A program made the position numbers and the translations under genes. From CAIWHR01 sp963726775 (lineage in GTDB: Bacteria > Pseudomonadota > Gammaproteobacteria > Burkholderiales > Casimicrobiaceae), in contig CAVSDL010000001.1 of assembly GCA_963726775.1 (NCBI GenBank), forward strand, positions 1,302,001 through 1,366,000: a stretch of 64,000 bases of DNA. The letters are read 5' to 3'. Below, one piece after another: positions 24,419-33,990 of this stretch. Positions within the stretch are counted from its first letter, which is position 1. Every line of letters begins with the position of its first letter. Below the pieces are notes generated by a model. That model made no database searches. It saw only the letters and a list, made by a program, of their open reading frames with translations, and was not told where the DNA came from.

Positions 24419-25843
24419 ACGATTGGCCGCTTCCAGCGCCGACGCATCCCAGCCGCCGCCCAGCGCCTTGATCAGCGCGACGCTTGCGGCGAGGCGTCGC
24501 GCCAGGATGGCGAGCGCCGTCCGTTCGTTGTTGAGCGCGGCGGCCTGCAGGACGACGACGGCAAGGTAGCTGGTCGTACCGGCCTTGTACTGGTTGCCGG
24601 CAATCGCGGCGGCTTCGCGCGCCGCCTTGACGGCGTCCTGCTGGGCCGCTGCTTCCTGCTCGAGAATGCGCAACGCGGCGAGGTTGTCCTCCACCTCCAG
24701 GAATCCGTTGAGCACCGTCGTGCGGTAGATGGCGACCGTCTCGTCATACGCCGCGATGGCCTCCGCCTTCTGCGCCGCGCGCAGCCCGGCGTCGAACAGC
24801 GGCTGCGCGAGGGCCGGTCCCAACGACCAGTACCGACTCGGCAGCGTCAGCAGATTCCCGATGACGGAACTCTGGATGCCCCCGATCGCGGACAGCGAAA
24901 GTTGCGGATAGAACGCCGCCTGTGCGACGCCAATTTGGGCATTGGCGCTCGCGGCGCGGCGCTCGGCAGCGGCGATGTCGGGCCGGCGTTCCAGGAGCGC
25001 GGAGGGCACCGCGACGGGTAGGTCGGGAAACACGGTGGCGAGCGGGCGCGCGGCGATCGAAACGTCGGCGGGCGGCTTGCCGATCAGCACCGCGATCGCA
25101 TGCTCGAGCTGGGCACGCTGGATCGCTGCATCGAGTGTCTGCGCCCTGGTCGAGGCGAGCTGCGCCTCCGCCTGGGCCACGTCGCCGCGCGCGACGATGC
25201 CGGCGGCGTACTGGTTGCGGGTGAGCTGGAGCGAACGCTCGAAGGCGGCCGACGTTTCGCGCAGCAAGTCGATCTCGGCGTCCTGCACGCGGAGCAGCAG
25301 GTAATCCTGAGCGAGCAGCGCCTGCGCGGACAGCCTCGCGGCGGCGAGATCCGCGGCGCTTGCCTGCGCCGTCGTGGTGCTAGCCTCCACGCTGCGGCGC
25401 ACACCGCCCCAGAGATCGACCTCCCAGCTCATGTCGAGCGCCGCGTTGTAGGCGTTGGAGATTCCGGGCGTACCCGCGCTCGCGGCGCGGGACGTACGCA
25501 GCCCCGTGGCGTTGCCGCTCACGAAGGGGAACAGCGCGGCACGCGAAGCCTGCGTCGCGGCCCGCGCCGCGCGGACGCGCGCCTCGGCTGCCTGGATCGT
25601 CTGATTCGAGATGTCGATCTCGCGCACGAGCGAATCGAGCTCGGCGTCGGCGAAGACCTCCCACCAGCTGCCGCGCGGAGCATCGTCGCGGGGCTGCGCG
25701 ACCTTCCATCCCCGCACTTCCTTGAAGGTCGAGGCGGTTGGCGCGGCGGGCCGCACATAGTCGGGCCCCGCCATGCAACCGGCGAGCGCCGCCGCGAGCG
25801 CCACCGCGCACCCTGCCTGCCTCGTCGCTGTGCAATGCTTCAT
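24416..25843 (-). CDS. RND efflux outer-membrane lipoprotein (NodT/OprM family)
   Basis: This 475-residue TolC-like outer-membrane channel is the exit duct of the efflux system. The N terminus has a lipoprotein signal with lipobox LAGC, and C23 would be lipidated. The mature protein begins MAGPDYVRPAAPT, the classic OprM/NodT opening. Two OEP repeats follow, with LLAQDYLLLRVQDAEIDLLRET, AVPSALLERRPDIAAAERRAASANAQIGVAQAAFYPQLSL and SLGPALAQPLFDAG being diagnostic. The ATG at 25843 overlaps the stop of the preceding pump gene (ATGA). It is last in the operon mdtA-mdtB-mdtC-omf and convergent with the HEICHH gene. The much longer upstream frame on this strand is an artefact of overlap with the pump gene. 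Confidence 0.94.
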   Translation of the reverse strand: MKHCTATRQAGCAVALAAALAGCMAGPDYVRPAAPTASTFKEVRGWKVAQPRDDAPRGSWWEVFADAELDSLVREIDISNQTIQAAEARVRAARAATQASRAALFPFVSGNATGLRTSRAASAGTPGISNAYNAALDMSWEVDLWGGVRRSVEASTTTAQASAADLAAARLSAQALLAQDYLLLRVQDAEIDLLRETSAAFERSLQLTRNQYAAGIVARGDVAQAEAQLASTRAQTLDAAIQRAQLEHAIAVLIGKPPADVSIAARPLATVFPDLPVAVPSALLERRPDIAAAERRAASANAQIGVAQAAFYPQLSLSAIGGIQSSVIGNLLTLPSRYWSLGPALAQPLFDAGLRAAQKAEAIAAYDETVAIYRTTVLNGFLEVEDNLAALRILEQEAAAQQDAVKAAREAAAIAGNQYKAGTTSYLAVVVLQAAALNNERTALAILARRLAASVALIKALGGGWDASALEAANR

Positions 25844-28800
25844 CGGATCGAAAGCTCCCCGATCGGTGTTCCGCGCCGCCGCGCTGTCGACGCACGATCC
25901 ACCCAGAGGCGAAAACGGTCGAGATACAGATAGACAACCGGAGTCGTGTACAGCGTCAGCATCTGGCTGAACAACAAACCTCCGACGATCGCGATGCCGA
26001 GCGGACGCCGCATCTCGGCCCCGTCGCCCGCGCCCAGCGCGAGCGGCAACGCGCCCAGCATCGCCGCCAGCGTCGTCATCAGGATCGGGCGGAACCGCAA
26101 CAGGCAGGCCTCGAAAATCGCGTCGCGCGTGCTCATTCCGCGCGTGCGCTCGGCGTCGAGCGCGAAATCGATCATCATGATGGCGTTTTTCTTGACGATG
26201 CCGATCAGCAGGATCACGCCGATGAAGGCGATGATCGTGAAATCCGTCCTGAACAGCATCAGTGCGAGCAGCGCGCCGACACCGGCGGAAGGGAGCGTGG
26301 ACAGGATCGTGATCGGATGCACGTAACTCTCGTAGAGCACGCCGAGCACGATGTAGAGCGTGACGAGGGCCGCGAGGATCAGCCACGGCTGGCTGGCGAG
26401 CGACGCCTGGAACACCCGCGCGCTGCCCTGGAACGTGCCGCGCACCGTCGTCGGCACGCCGAGCCGCGCGAGCGTGTCCTCGACCGCGCGCGTCGCCTGC
26501 GACAGCGAAACGTCGGGCGCCAGATTGAACGATATCGTCGACGCCACGAACTGGCCCTGGTGGTTGACGCCAAGCGGCGTGTTCGTAGGGCCGTAGGTGG
26601 CGAATGCCGAGAGCGGCACCTGCGCGCCGCCCGGCGTGCTGACGTAGACCGATTTCAGCGCGTCGGGCGATTGCCAGTATTCCGGCGCGGCCTCCATCAC
26701 GACGTGATACTGGTTGAGTTGCGCATAGATCGTCGAGACCTGGCGTTGGCCGAACAGGTCGTTGAGCGTCGTGTCGATCAACCGGGGCGTGACGCCGAGC
26801 CGCATCGCCGCGTCGCGGTCGATCACAAGCGATGTCTGCAGCCCCTTGTCCTGCTGATCGGTGTTGACGTCGGCGAGCGCCGGCACCTGGCTCAGCGCCA
26901 GCCGGATACGCGGTTCCCATGTCCGCAGTTCGGCGAGGTCGTCGGCCTGCAGCGTGAACTGGTATTGCGCATTGCTCTGCCGCCCGCCGATCCGGATGTC
27001 CTGCACCGGCTGCAGGAAGAGATTGGCGCCCGGCTCCCTCGCGAGCTTGCCGCGCAGGCGCGCGATCACCTGGTCCGCCGTCTCCTGGCGCTGGGCAACG
27101 GGCTTCAACGCGACGAACATCATCCCCGAATTGCGTTGGGCGCCACCGGTGAAGCCGACGACGTTTTCGACGGCCGGATCGCTGCCGACAATGGACATGA
27201 AATCGGCGAGCTTCTGCCGCATCGCCTGGAACGAAATGCTCTGGTCGGCCTGTATCCCGCCGACGAGACGTCCGGTGTCCTGCTGCGGGAAAAAGCCCTT
27301 GGGAATGATTACGTAGAGATAGACGTTGAGGCAGATGGTTGCGAGCAGAACGACCATCACGACGCCGCCGTGGCGCAGTCCCCACGCGAGACTCCTTCGG
27401 TAGACATTGAGCATGGCGCCGTAGATCCGCTCGCTCCACGCGCCGACGCGGCCCGTGCTGCGTTCGGCCGCCGGCCGCAGAAGGCGCGCGCACATCATCG
27501 GCGTGGTCGTCAGCGAAACGAGCAGCGAAATGAGGATCGCGATCGACAACGTCACCGCAAACTCGCGGAACAGACGGCCGACGATCCCGCCCATCAGCAG
27601 GATGGGAATGAACACGGCGACCAGCGACAGGCTCATCGACAGCACCGTGAACCCGACTTCGCGCGCGCCCTGCAGCGCGGCGCGGAACGGGGCCATTCCC
27701 TTCTCGATGTGGCGCGTCGTGTTTTCGAGAACGACGATCGCGTCGTCGACGACAAAGCCCGTGGCGATGGTCAGCGCCATCAGCGTGAAGTTGTTGATCG
27801 AAAAGCCGCAGAGGTACATCGCGCCGAAGGTGCCCACCAGCGAGACCGGCACCGCCACGCTGGGAATCAGCGTCGCCCGGCCGTCGCGCAGGAAAATGAA
27901 AACGACGAGGATGACCAGCACCACGGCGATCGTCAGCGCGCGTCCGACGTCCCGGAGGGATGCCCGGATGGTTGCCGTGCGTTCCATCGCCGGCGTCAGT
28001 TTGATGGCACTCGGGATCGACGCGCGGAGCGAAGGCAGCAATGCCGTCACGCGGTCGACCGTCTCGATGATGTTCGCGTTGGGTTGCCGGTTGATGATCA
28101 CCAGTACGGACGGCTTGCCGTTGGCCATGCCGGCGTTGCGCAAGTCCTGCACCGAGTCGACCACCTCGGCGACGTCGGACAGCTGCACCGGGCTGCCGTT
28201 GCGGTAGGCGACAACCAGCGGCAGATACTCCGCCGCGGTCTTCGCCTGATCGTTGGCATAGATCTGCCAATGACGGTCGCCGTCCTCGACCGAACCCTTG
28301 GGCCGGTTGGCGTTCGCCGCCGCGAGCGCCGTGCGCACCTGTTCCGGGCCGACGCCGTATTTGTTGAGCGCTTGCGGATTGAGTTCCACGCGCACCGCCG
28401 GCAGCGAACTGCCTCCCACGCTCACCTGTCCGACGCCCGCGATCTGCGAGAGCTTCTGGGCGATGATCGTCGATGCCGCGTCGTACATCTGGCCCTGCGT
28501 CATCGTGTCGGAGGTGAGCGTCAGGATCATGATCGGCGCATCGGCCGGGTTGACTTTGCGGTAGGTCGGATTGCTCGGGAGTCCGGTGGGAAGGAGGCTG
28601 CGCGCCGCATTGATCGCCGCCTGCACGTCGCGCGCGGCGCCGTCGATGTCGCGGGCGAGGTCGAACTGCAGTGTGATCCGGGTAGATCCGAGGGCGCTCG
28701 ACGACGTCATCTCGGTCACGCCGGCGATCCGGCCGAGCGAGCGCTCGAGCGGCGTGGCGACGGTCGCGGCCATCGTCTCCGGGCTTGCGCCTGGCAGCGA

Positions 28801-28947
28801 CGCCTGCACCGAAATGGTCGGAAAATCGACCTGCGGCAGCGGCGAGACCGGCAGCAGGCGGAACGCGATCGCCCCCGCCAGCGCGATGCCGAGCGTCAGC
28901 AGCGTGGTGGCGACCGGCCGGTCGATGAACGGCGCTGACAGATTCAT
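25840..28947 (-). CDS. mdtC: RND multidrug efflux inner-membrane pump, MdtC/MuxC-like
   Basis: This 1035-residue proton-driven pump has 12 transmembrane segments and two large periplasmic loops. It begins MNLSAPFIDRPVATTLLTLGIAL, the usual MdtC/MuxC start. It carries GFSINNFTLMALTIATGFVVDDAIVVLEN, the TM4 segment with the paired aspartates of the proton relay, and VVLENTTRHIEKG. The C-terminal part has FTIIAFIGVILLIGIVKKNAIMMIDFAL. It forms a heteromultimer with MdtB in homologues. Both its start (28947, overlapping the mdtB stop) and its stop (overlapping the next start) show ATGA coupling. Substrates of MdtABC-type pumps include bile salts and aromatic drugs; nothing here specifies them. 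Confidence 0.94.
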   Translation of the reverse strand: MNLSAPFIDRPVATTLLTLGIALAGAIAFRLLPVSPLPQVDFPTISVQASLPGASPETMAATVATPLERSLGRIAGVTEMTSSSALGSTRITLQFDLARDIDGAARDVQAAINAARSLLPTGLPSNPTYRKVNPADAPIMILTLTSDTMTQGQMYDAASTIIAQKLSQIAGVGQVSVGGSSLPAVRVELNPQALNKYGVGPEQVRTALAAANANRPKGSVEDGDRHWQIYANDQAKTAAEYLPLVVAYRNGSPVQLSDVAEVVDSVQDLRNAGMANGKPSVLVIINRQPNANIIETVDRVTALLPSLRASIPSAIKLTPAMERTATIRASLRDVGRALTIAVVLVILVVFIFLRDGRATLIPSVAVPVSLVGTFGAMYLCGFSINNFTLMALTIATGFVVDDAIVVLENTTRHIEKGMAPFRAALQGAREVGFTVLSMSLSLVAVFIPILLMGGIVGRLFREFAVTLSIAILISLLVSLTTTPMMCARLLRPAAERSTGRVGAWSERIYGAMLNVYRRSLAWGLRHGGVVMVVLLATICLNVYLYVIIPKGFFPQQDTGRLVGGIQADQSISFQAMRQKLADFMSIVGSDPAVENVVGFTGGAQRNSGMMFVALKPVAQRQETADQVIARLRGKLAREPGANLFLQPVQDIRIGGRQSNAQYQFTLQADDLAELRTWEPRIRLALSQVPALADVNTDQQDKGLQTSLVIDRDAAMRLGVTPRLIDTTLNDLFGQRQVSTIYAQLNQYHVVMEAAPEYWQSPDALKSVYVSTPGGAQVPLSAFATYGPTNTPLGVNHQGQFVASTISFNLAPDVSLSQATRAVEDTLARLGVPTTVRGTFQGSARVFQASLASQPWLILAALVTLYIVLGVLYESYVHPITILSTLPSAGVGALLALMLFRTDFTIIAFIGVILLIGIVKKNAIMMIDFALDAERTRGMSTRDAIFEACLLRFRPILMTTLAAMLGALPLALGAGDGAEMRRPLGIAIVGGLLFSQMLTLYTTPVVYLYLDRFRLWVDRASTARRRGTPIGELSIR

Positions 28948-31900
28948 GGCGGCGGCAACGGCTCAGCGGAAGTCGGCGCCGGGGTCCCGCCGCGTGTCGG
29001 GACTCGTCGGGCGAGGCCGTCGAAGGCGAGGTAGATGACGGGCGTCGTGAATAGCGTCAGCGCCTGCGACAGCAGCAGGCCACCGACCATCGCGATCCCC
29101 AGCGGATGGCGCAGCTCGGAGCCCTCGCCCCAGCCGATCATCAACGGCAACGCGCCGAGAATCGCGGCCATCGTTGTCATCATGATCGGGCGAAATCGCA
29201 GCAGGCACGCCTGGAAGATCGCGTCGCGCGGCGCCATGCCGTCGTTGCGCTCGGCATCGAGCGCGAAGTCGATCATCATGATGGCGTTCTTCTTGACGAT
29301 GCCGATCAGCAGGATGATGCCGATGATCGCGATGATCGAAAGATCGTTCCCGGAAAGCATCAGCGCGAGAAGCGCGCCGACGCCCGCCGATGGCAGCGTC
29401 GACAGGATCGTGATCGGGTGGATGAAGCTTTCGTAGAGAACGCCCAGCACGATGTACATGGTGACGATCGCGGCCAGGATCAGCCACAGCTCGTTGGCGA
29501 GCGACGCGCGGAAGGCGAGCGCCGCGCCCTGGAAATTGATCTGCACGCTGGCCGGCATGCCGAGTCCCGCCTTCACGCTCTCAATCGCCTGCACGGCGCC
29601 GCCGAGCGACGCTCCAGGCGCGAGGTTGAAAGAGACGGTCGCCGCAGGGAACTGCCCGATGTGGTTGACCGCCAGCGACGACGGCCGCTCGACGACCCGG
29701 GCGATCGAACTCAAGGGAACCTGCTGCGACGGCTGTCCGGGCACCGTCGACGTCACGTAGAGATCGTTGAGCGCCGCGGGACCGCGCTGGAATTCCGGCT
29801 TGACCTCGAGCACGACGCGATACTGGTTCGACTGGGTGAAGATCGTCGACACCAGCCGCTGGCCGAACGCGTTGTAGAGTGCGTTGTCGATCGCTGCCGG
29901 CGTGATCCCGAGGCGGCTTGCCGTCACGCGATCGAAGTCGACGTAGGCCTGGAGGCCACCGTCCGAGAGGTCGCTGGCGACATCGGTGAGCTGCGGGACG
30001 TCTTTCAACCGGTCGACGAGCCTGTGCACCCAGACGGCCAGCTCCGCCGCATCGACGTCCTCGACGGTGAACTGGTATTGCGTGCGGCTGACACGGGCTT
30101 CGATCGTCAGGTCCTGCACCGGCTGCATGTACAACGCGATGCCATCCACCTGCGCGAGCTTTCCCTGCAAACGCCGGATGACGTCGGTCGCGCTCCCGGT
30201 GCGCGTCGAGCGCGGCCTCAGGTTGATCAGCATCCGGCCGCTGTTGAGCGTCGCATTGGCGCCGTCGATACCGATGAACGACGTCAGGCTGGCGACTGCC
30301 GGATCCTCCAGCACCACCTTGGCCAGCGCCTGCTGCCGCTCACTCATCGCGCCGAAGGAAATCGTCTGGGGTGCTTCCGAGATGCCCTGGATGGCGCCGG
30401 TGTCCTGGATCGGGAAGAAACCTTTGGGGATCGCGATGTACAGAACGACCGTCAGCACCAGCGTCAGGATCGCGACGATCAGCGTTGCACCCTGCCGGTC
30501 GAGCACCCAGTTCAGCAGCCGGCCGTAACCGGCGATCCCGCGCGTAAAGACCTCGCCGCTCCAGCGATAGAAGCGTCCCTGCTTTTCGGGCGGCGTGTGG
30601 TGCAGGAGTCTCGCGCACATCATCGGGGTCAGCGTCAGCGACACGACAGCGGAGATCAGGATCGATACCGCCAGCGTGATGGCGAATTCGCGGAACAGGC
30701 GTCCAACGACGTCGCCCATGAACAGCAACGGGATCAGCACTGCGATCAGCGAGAACGTCAGCGATATGATCGTAAAGGCGATCTGCTGCGTTCCCTTGAG
30801 CGCCGCCTCCAGCGGCGATTCACCTTTCTCGATGTAGCGGGCGATGTTCTCGATCACGACGATCGCGTCGTCGACGACGAAGCCGGTCGCGATGGTGAGC
30901 GCCATCAGCGTCAGGTTGTTGATCGAAAAGCCCGCGAGGTACATGACGCTGAACGTGCCGACCAGGGACAGCGGCACGGCGACGCTCGGGATGAATGTCG
31001 CCGGCACGTTGCGCAGGAACAGGAAGATCACCATCACGACCAGCGCCACGGCGAGCAGCAGTTCGAACTGGACGTCTTCGACGGACGCGCGGATGGTCAC
31101 GGTGCGGTCGGTGAGCAGCACGACGTCGACCGCTGAAGGCAGCGACGCCTGCAACTGCGGCAGCAGCTTTTTCACCCGGTCGACCACTTCGATCACGTTG
31201 GTCCCCGGCTGGCGCTGGACATTGAGGATGATCGCCGGCGTCGCGTTGGCCCACGCGGCGAGGCGCGTGTTCTCGGCTGCCTCGACGGCGTCCGCAACGT
31301 CCTGCACGCGCACGGCCGCGCCGTTCTTGTAGGCGATGATGAGCTGCTGGTACTCGTCGGCCGTTTTCAGCTGATCGTTGGCGTCGATGGTGGACGCACG
31401 CGTTGGCCCGTCGAAACTGCCCTTCGCCTGATTGGTGTTGGCGTTGGCGATCGCGGTGCGCACGTCGTCGAGAGAAAGCCCGTACGCCGCCAGCGCCTTC
31501 GGATTGACCTGGATGCGCACCGCGGGGCGCTGGCCGCCGCTGATGCTGACGAGGCCGACGCCGGGGAGCTGCGAAATCTTCTGCGCGATACGCGTATCGG
31601 CGAGATCCTCGAGCCTAGGGAGCGGCAGCGTCTGCGAAGTCAGCGCCAGCGTGAGGATCGGCGTGTCGGCGGGGTTCACCTTGTTGTAGATCGGCGGATT
31701 CGGCAGGTCGGTCGGCAGGAAATTGCCCGACGCGTTGATCGCCGCCTGCACCTCCTGCTCGGCGACATCGAGCGGCAGTTCGAGGCTGAACTGCAGCGTG
31801 ATGACCGATGCGCCGCCGGAACTCGTCGATGACATCTGGTTCAAGCCCGGCATCTGCCCGAATTGCCGCTCGAGCGGCGCCGTGACCGACGATGCCATCA

Positions 31901-32072
31901 CGTCCGGGCTGGCGCCGGGATAGAGCGTCACGACCTGAATCGTCGGATAGTCGACCTCGGGCAACGCCGACAGCGGCAGCACCCGGTAGGCGACGGCGCC
32001 GACGAGCAGCACCGCCACCATCAACAGCGTGGTCGCCACGGGCCGCAGGATGAACTGGCGTGAGGGATTCAT
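28944..32072 (-). CDS. mdtB: RND multidrug efflux inner-membrane pump, MdtB/MuxB-like
   Basis: This 1042-residue RND pump opens MNPSRQFILRPVATTLLMVAVLLVG, typical of MdtB, whereas MdtC types start with a shorter segment. The TM4 proton-relay segment is INNLTLMALTIATGFVVDDAIVVIENI, and the second half repeats the pattern with LSIIAIIGIILLIGIVKKNAIMM. The ATG at 32072 gives the family N terminus; the frame stays open upstream only through the GC-rich tandem repeat and is rejected there. The stop overlaps mdtC by four bases. It is separated from mdtA by two tandem repeat units, which is unusual for this normally compact operon. Confidence 0.94.
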   Translation of the reverse strand: MNPSRQFILRPVATTLLMVAVLLVGAVAYRVLPLSALPEVDYPTIQVVTLYPGASPDVMASSVTAPLERQFGQMPGLNQMSSTSSGGASVITLQFSLELPLDVAEQEVQAAINASGNFLPTDLPNPPIYNKVNPADTPILTLALTSQTLPLPRLEDLADTRIAQKISQLPGVGLVSISGGQRPAVRIQVNPKALAAYGLSLDDVRTAIANANTNQAKGSFDGPTRASTIDANDQLKTADEYQQLIIAYKNGAAVRVQDVADAVEAAENTRLAAWANATPAIILNVQRQPGTNVIEVVDRVKKLLPQLQASLPSAVDVVLLTDRTVTIRASVEDVQFELLLAVALVVMVIFLFLRNVPATFIPSVAVPLSLVGTFSVMYLAGFSINNLTLMALTIATGFVVDDAIVVIENIARYIEKGESPLEAALKGTQQIAFTIISLTFSLIAVLIPLLFMGDVVGRLFREFAITLAVSILISAVVSLTLTPMMCARLLHHTPPEKQGRFYRWSGEVFTRGIAGYGRLLNWVLDRQGATLIVAILTLVLTVVLYIAIPKGFFPIQDTGAIQGISEAPQTISFGAMSERQQALAKVVLEDPAVASLTSFIGIDGANATLNSGRMLINLRPRSTRTGSATDVIRRLQGKLAQVDGIALYMQPVQDLTIEARVSRTQYQFTVEDVDAAELAVWVHRLVDRLKDVPQLTDVASDLSDGGLQAYVDFDRVTASRLGITPAAIDNALYNAFGQRLVSTIFTQSNQYRVVLEVKPEFQRGPAALNDLYVTSTVPGQPSQQVPLSSIARVVERPSSLAVNHIGQFPAATVSFNLAPGASLGGAVQAIESVKAGLGMPASVQINFQGAALAFRASLANELWLILAAIVTMYIVLGVLYESFIHPITILSTLPSAGVGALLALMLSGNDLSIIAIIGIILLIGIVKKNAIMMIDFALDAERNDGMAPRDAIFQACLLRFRPIMMTTMAAILGALPLMIGWGEGSELRHPLGIAMVGGLLLSQALTLFTTPVIYLAFDGLARRVPTRGGTPAPTSAEPLPPP

Positions 32073-32092
32073 CGCGACAACGCGCGCCCGTT

Positions 32093-32279
32093 CATTCGCG
32101 CCGCTGGGCCGTCCCGAGGCGCGATTTGCGCGGCCTCCGCGAAGTCGTTCCTGACCCGTTCTGTTGTGGAGTCGGCCGCCACCCGCGCTCGCAGACGCGC
32201 CCTTCGGGCCTTGGGTTCGCCCTGCTCGCACGGGCGTCTCTCGGGGGGGCAGCGAACGCAGTGAGCGTGGGGGCCGTTC
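32093..32279 (+). repeat. GC-rich dispersed repeat, tandem copy 1 (187 bp)
   Basis: This is the first of two adjacent units with period 187, beginning CATTCGCGCCGCTGGGCCG and ending GAGCGTGGGGGCCGTTC. It differs from copy 2 at about four positions. The core (GTGGAGTCGGCCGCCACCCG to the G6 tract) matches the copy at 16813-17004 almost perfectly. It lies between mdtA and mdtB, with the same plus-strand orientation as the 17-kb copy but opposite to the flanking genes. Confidence 0.85.
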
Positions 32280-32466
32280 CATTCGCGCCGCTGGGCCGTC
32301 CCAAGGCGCGAATTGCGCGGCCTCCGCGAAGTCGTTCCTGACCCGTTCTGTTGTGGAGTCGGCCGCCACCCGCGCTCGCAGACGCGCCCTTCGGGCCTTG
32401 GCTTCGCCCTGCTCGCACGGGCGTCTCTCGGGGGGCAGCGAACGCAGTGAGCGTGGGGGCCGTTCA
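32280..32466 (+). repeat. GC-rich dispersed repeat, tandem copy 2
   Basis: This second unit is nearly identical to copy 1, with one fewer G in the G-tract. It ends immediately next to the mdtA stop (on the minus strand, 32467-32469). Together the two units fill the 394-base mdtB-mdtA gap. No open reading frame in them looks real, because every frame is open simply from base composition. Confidence 0.85.
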
Positions 32467-33777
32467 TCAGCCGCCGGTCCTGGGTGCGCGTTGACCGTCG
32501 CGCGGCGGACCGCTGCCGGGCGGACGGTCGCCCCGCGGCCCGCGGCCCGCGGCGCCCGCGGCCGGCGCCGCCTGGGCTTCACGCGTGATCAATTCGACCC
32601 GCGCCCCCTCGCGCAGCTTGTCGGCCCCGTCGACGATGACGCGGTCGCCGGGTGCCAAGCCGCTCGCAATGGCGGTGGTCTCGCCTTGCACCGGCCCGAG
32701 CTTCACCGACGTCACCGAGACCGTGTTGTCGCCTTTGACGACATAGACGAACGTGCCCGGCGCTCCGCGCTGAATGGCCGCCGACGGCACGAGCGTGGCA
32801 TCCGGCAACGTCTGCACCAGCATCCGCACGTTGACAAACTGGTTCGGGAACAACGCGAGATTGGCGTTCGGAAACTCAGCCTTGAGCTTGACCGTGCCGG
32901 TGGCCGTATCGATCTGGTTGTCGACGGTGAGGAGGCGTCCGGTTGCGAGTTTCACTTTCTGGTCGCGGTCCCAGGCCTCGACGACGACGGTCTCGCCGCT
33001 CCCGAGCCGTCCCATTACCCGCGGCACGTTGTCCTCGGGAATCGGGAACAGCACGGTGATCGGCTGCAGCTGCGCGATCACGACGAGACCACTCGCGTCG
33101 GCTGCGTGGACCACGTTGCCAGGGTCCACCTGCCGCAATCCCACGCGGCCGCCGATCGGCGCCGTCACACGGCTGTAGGTGAGCTGCAGCCTCGCGCTGT
33201 CGATCGTCCCCTGGTCCGACTGGACCGTGCCTTCGAATTGGCGCACCAGCGCCTCCTGCGTGTCCACCTGCTGTTTGGAGATCGAGTCCTGGGCGAGCAG
33301 CGCACGGTACCGCTCGAGGTCGAGCTGCGCGTTCTTGAGCAGCGCCTGGTCCTTCGCCATCTGGCCCGTGGCCTGCGTCAATTGAACCTCGAACGGCCGC
33401 GGATCGATTTCGGCGAGCAGGTCGCCGGCCTTGACGATCTGGCCTTCCTGGAACGCGACGCGCATCAGCTGACCATCGATGCGCGGCTTCACCACGACCA
33501 GGTTGCGTGGCGTCACCGTGCCGAGCGCCATCTGATAGACGTCGATGCTCCCCGTTCGCACTGTCGCGGCTACCACGGGCAGCGCGCGCGCGGACGGATC
33601 GAATCGTCCGCCGCTCGCAGGCGGTGCAACCGCCGCCGGGCCCGCCCGATACCAGTAGCCCGCTCCGGCGGCAGCGATGACGACGGCGGCGACGGCCAGC
33701 GGCCAGCGGCGGCGGCGTAGAGCGGAAAGCGAGGAGGTCGCAGCTGGCGGGACGGCAAGCGGGTCGCGGGACGTCAT
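32467..33777 (-). CDS. mdtA: RND efflux periplasmic adaptor, MdtA/MuxA-like
   Basis: This 436-residue membrane-fusion protein links the MdtBC pump to the outer-membrane channel. An N-terminal anchor (WPLAVAAVVIAAAGAGYWY, residues 25-43) is followed by the lipoyl half-motif VVVKPRIDGQLMRVAFQEGQIVKAGDLLAEIDP. A long helical hairpin (about 120-190), the second lipoyl half LTYSRVTAPIGGRVGLRQVDPGNVV and a beta-barrel domain complete it. The C terminus is an extended Gly/Arg/Pro-rich tail. The ATG at 33777 (MTSRDPLAVP) is used; longer frames overlap the ahcY leader. It is the first gene of the efflux operon, divergent from ahcY. No adjacent two-component or TetR regulator was seen. Confidence 0.93.
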   Translation of the reverse strand: MTSRDPLAVPPAATSSLSALRRRRWPLAVAAVVIAAAGAGYWYRAGPAAVAPPASGGRFDPSARALPVVAATVRTGSIDVYQMALGTVTPRNLVVVKPRIDGQLMRVAFQEGQIVKAGDLLAEIDPRPFEVQLTQATGQMAKDQALLKNAQLDLERYRALLAQDSISKQQVDTQEALVRQFEGTVQSDQGTIDSARLQLTYSRVTAPIGGRVGLRQVDPGNVVHAADASGLVVIAQLQPITVLFPIPEDNVPRVMGRLGSGETVVVEAWDRDQKVKLATGRLLTVDNQIDTATGTVKLKAEFPNANLALFPNQFVNVRMLVQTLPDATLVPSAAIQRGAPGTFVYVVKGDNTVSVTSVKLGPVQGETTAIASGLAPGDRVIVDGADKLREGARVELITREAQAAPAAGAAGRGPRGDRPPGSGPPRDGQRAPRTGG

Positions 33778-33872
33778 CGTCGGTTCCGGTAAGGCCAACA
33801 CGGTTTTGAATTGTCCATGGATCGCGTGGTTCCCTGGTTCGAAGTTGTAACCATGTGTAATTACCTCACACT

Positions 33873-33902
33873 TTGCACGGAGACCCGGATTTTGGATAGA
33901 AT
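33873..33902 (+). promoter_or_regulatory. ahcY promoter (-35 / -10)
   Basis: TTGCAC at 33873-33878 and TAGAAT at 33897-33902 are separated by 18 bases and form a good sigma-70 promoter. The expected transcription start, about 33909, falls at the first base of the riboswitch that follows. Confidence 0.75.
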
Positions 33903-33910
33903 TCGCGGAT

Positions 33911-33990
33911 CCCGAGGAGCGTTGCAACAGCCGCCCCCGAAACGGGCCGCTGCCAGGCTCGGGACCGTCTCCTTTCGAGAACCGCGCTCG
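33911..33990 (+). promoter_or_regulatory. S-adenosylhomocysteine (SAH) riboswitch upstream of ahcY
   Basis: The sequence carries the SAH-riboswitch consensus: CCCGAGGAGCGTTGCAAC at the 5' side, GCCAGGCTCGGG in the middle, and ACCGCGCTCG at the 3' side. CCCGAG (33911-33916) pairs with CTCGGG (33958-33963) as P1, and GAGCG (33917-33921) can pair with CGCTC (33985-33989) as the pseudoknot. The position directly before the SAH hydrolase gene is the known genetic context. SAH binding is expected to raise ahcY expression. A further hairpin GAGCGG-GTCTT-CCGCTC (34018-34034) may be part of the expression platform. Confidence 0.93.

Noticed and set aside
25738..28938. A plus-strand open frame of about 1066 codons opposite the RND pump genes
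   Set aside because: It is antisense to mdtC with unmistakable RND motifs; the product is a compositional Arg/His/Asp-rich string.
29106..31136. A plus-strand open frame of about 676 codons opposite mdtB
   Set aside because: Same reasoning: antisense to a certain pump gene, no domain signature, typical GC-skewed composition.
32069..32467. Open frames running through both tandem repeat units
   Set aside because: All frames are open because of base composition; the duplicated peptide carries no independent signals, and the unit also occurs in the dctQ-dctM gap.
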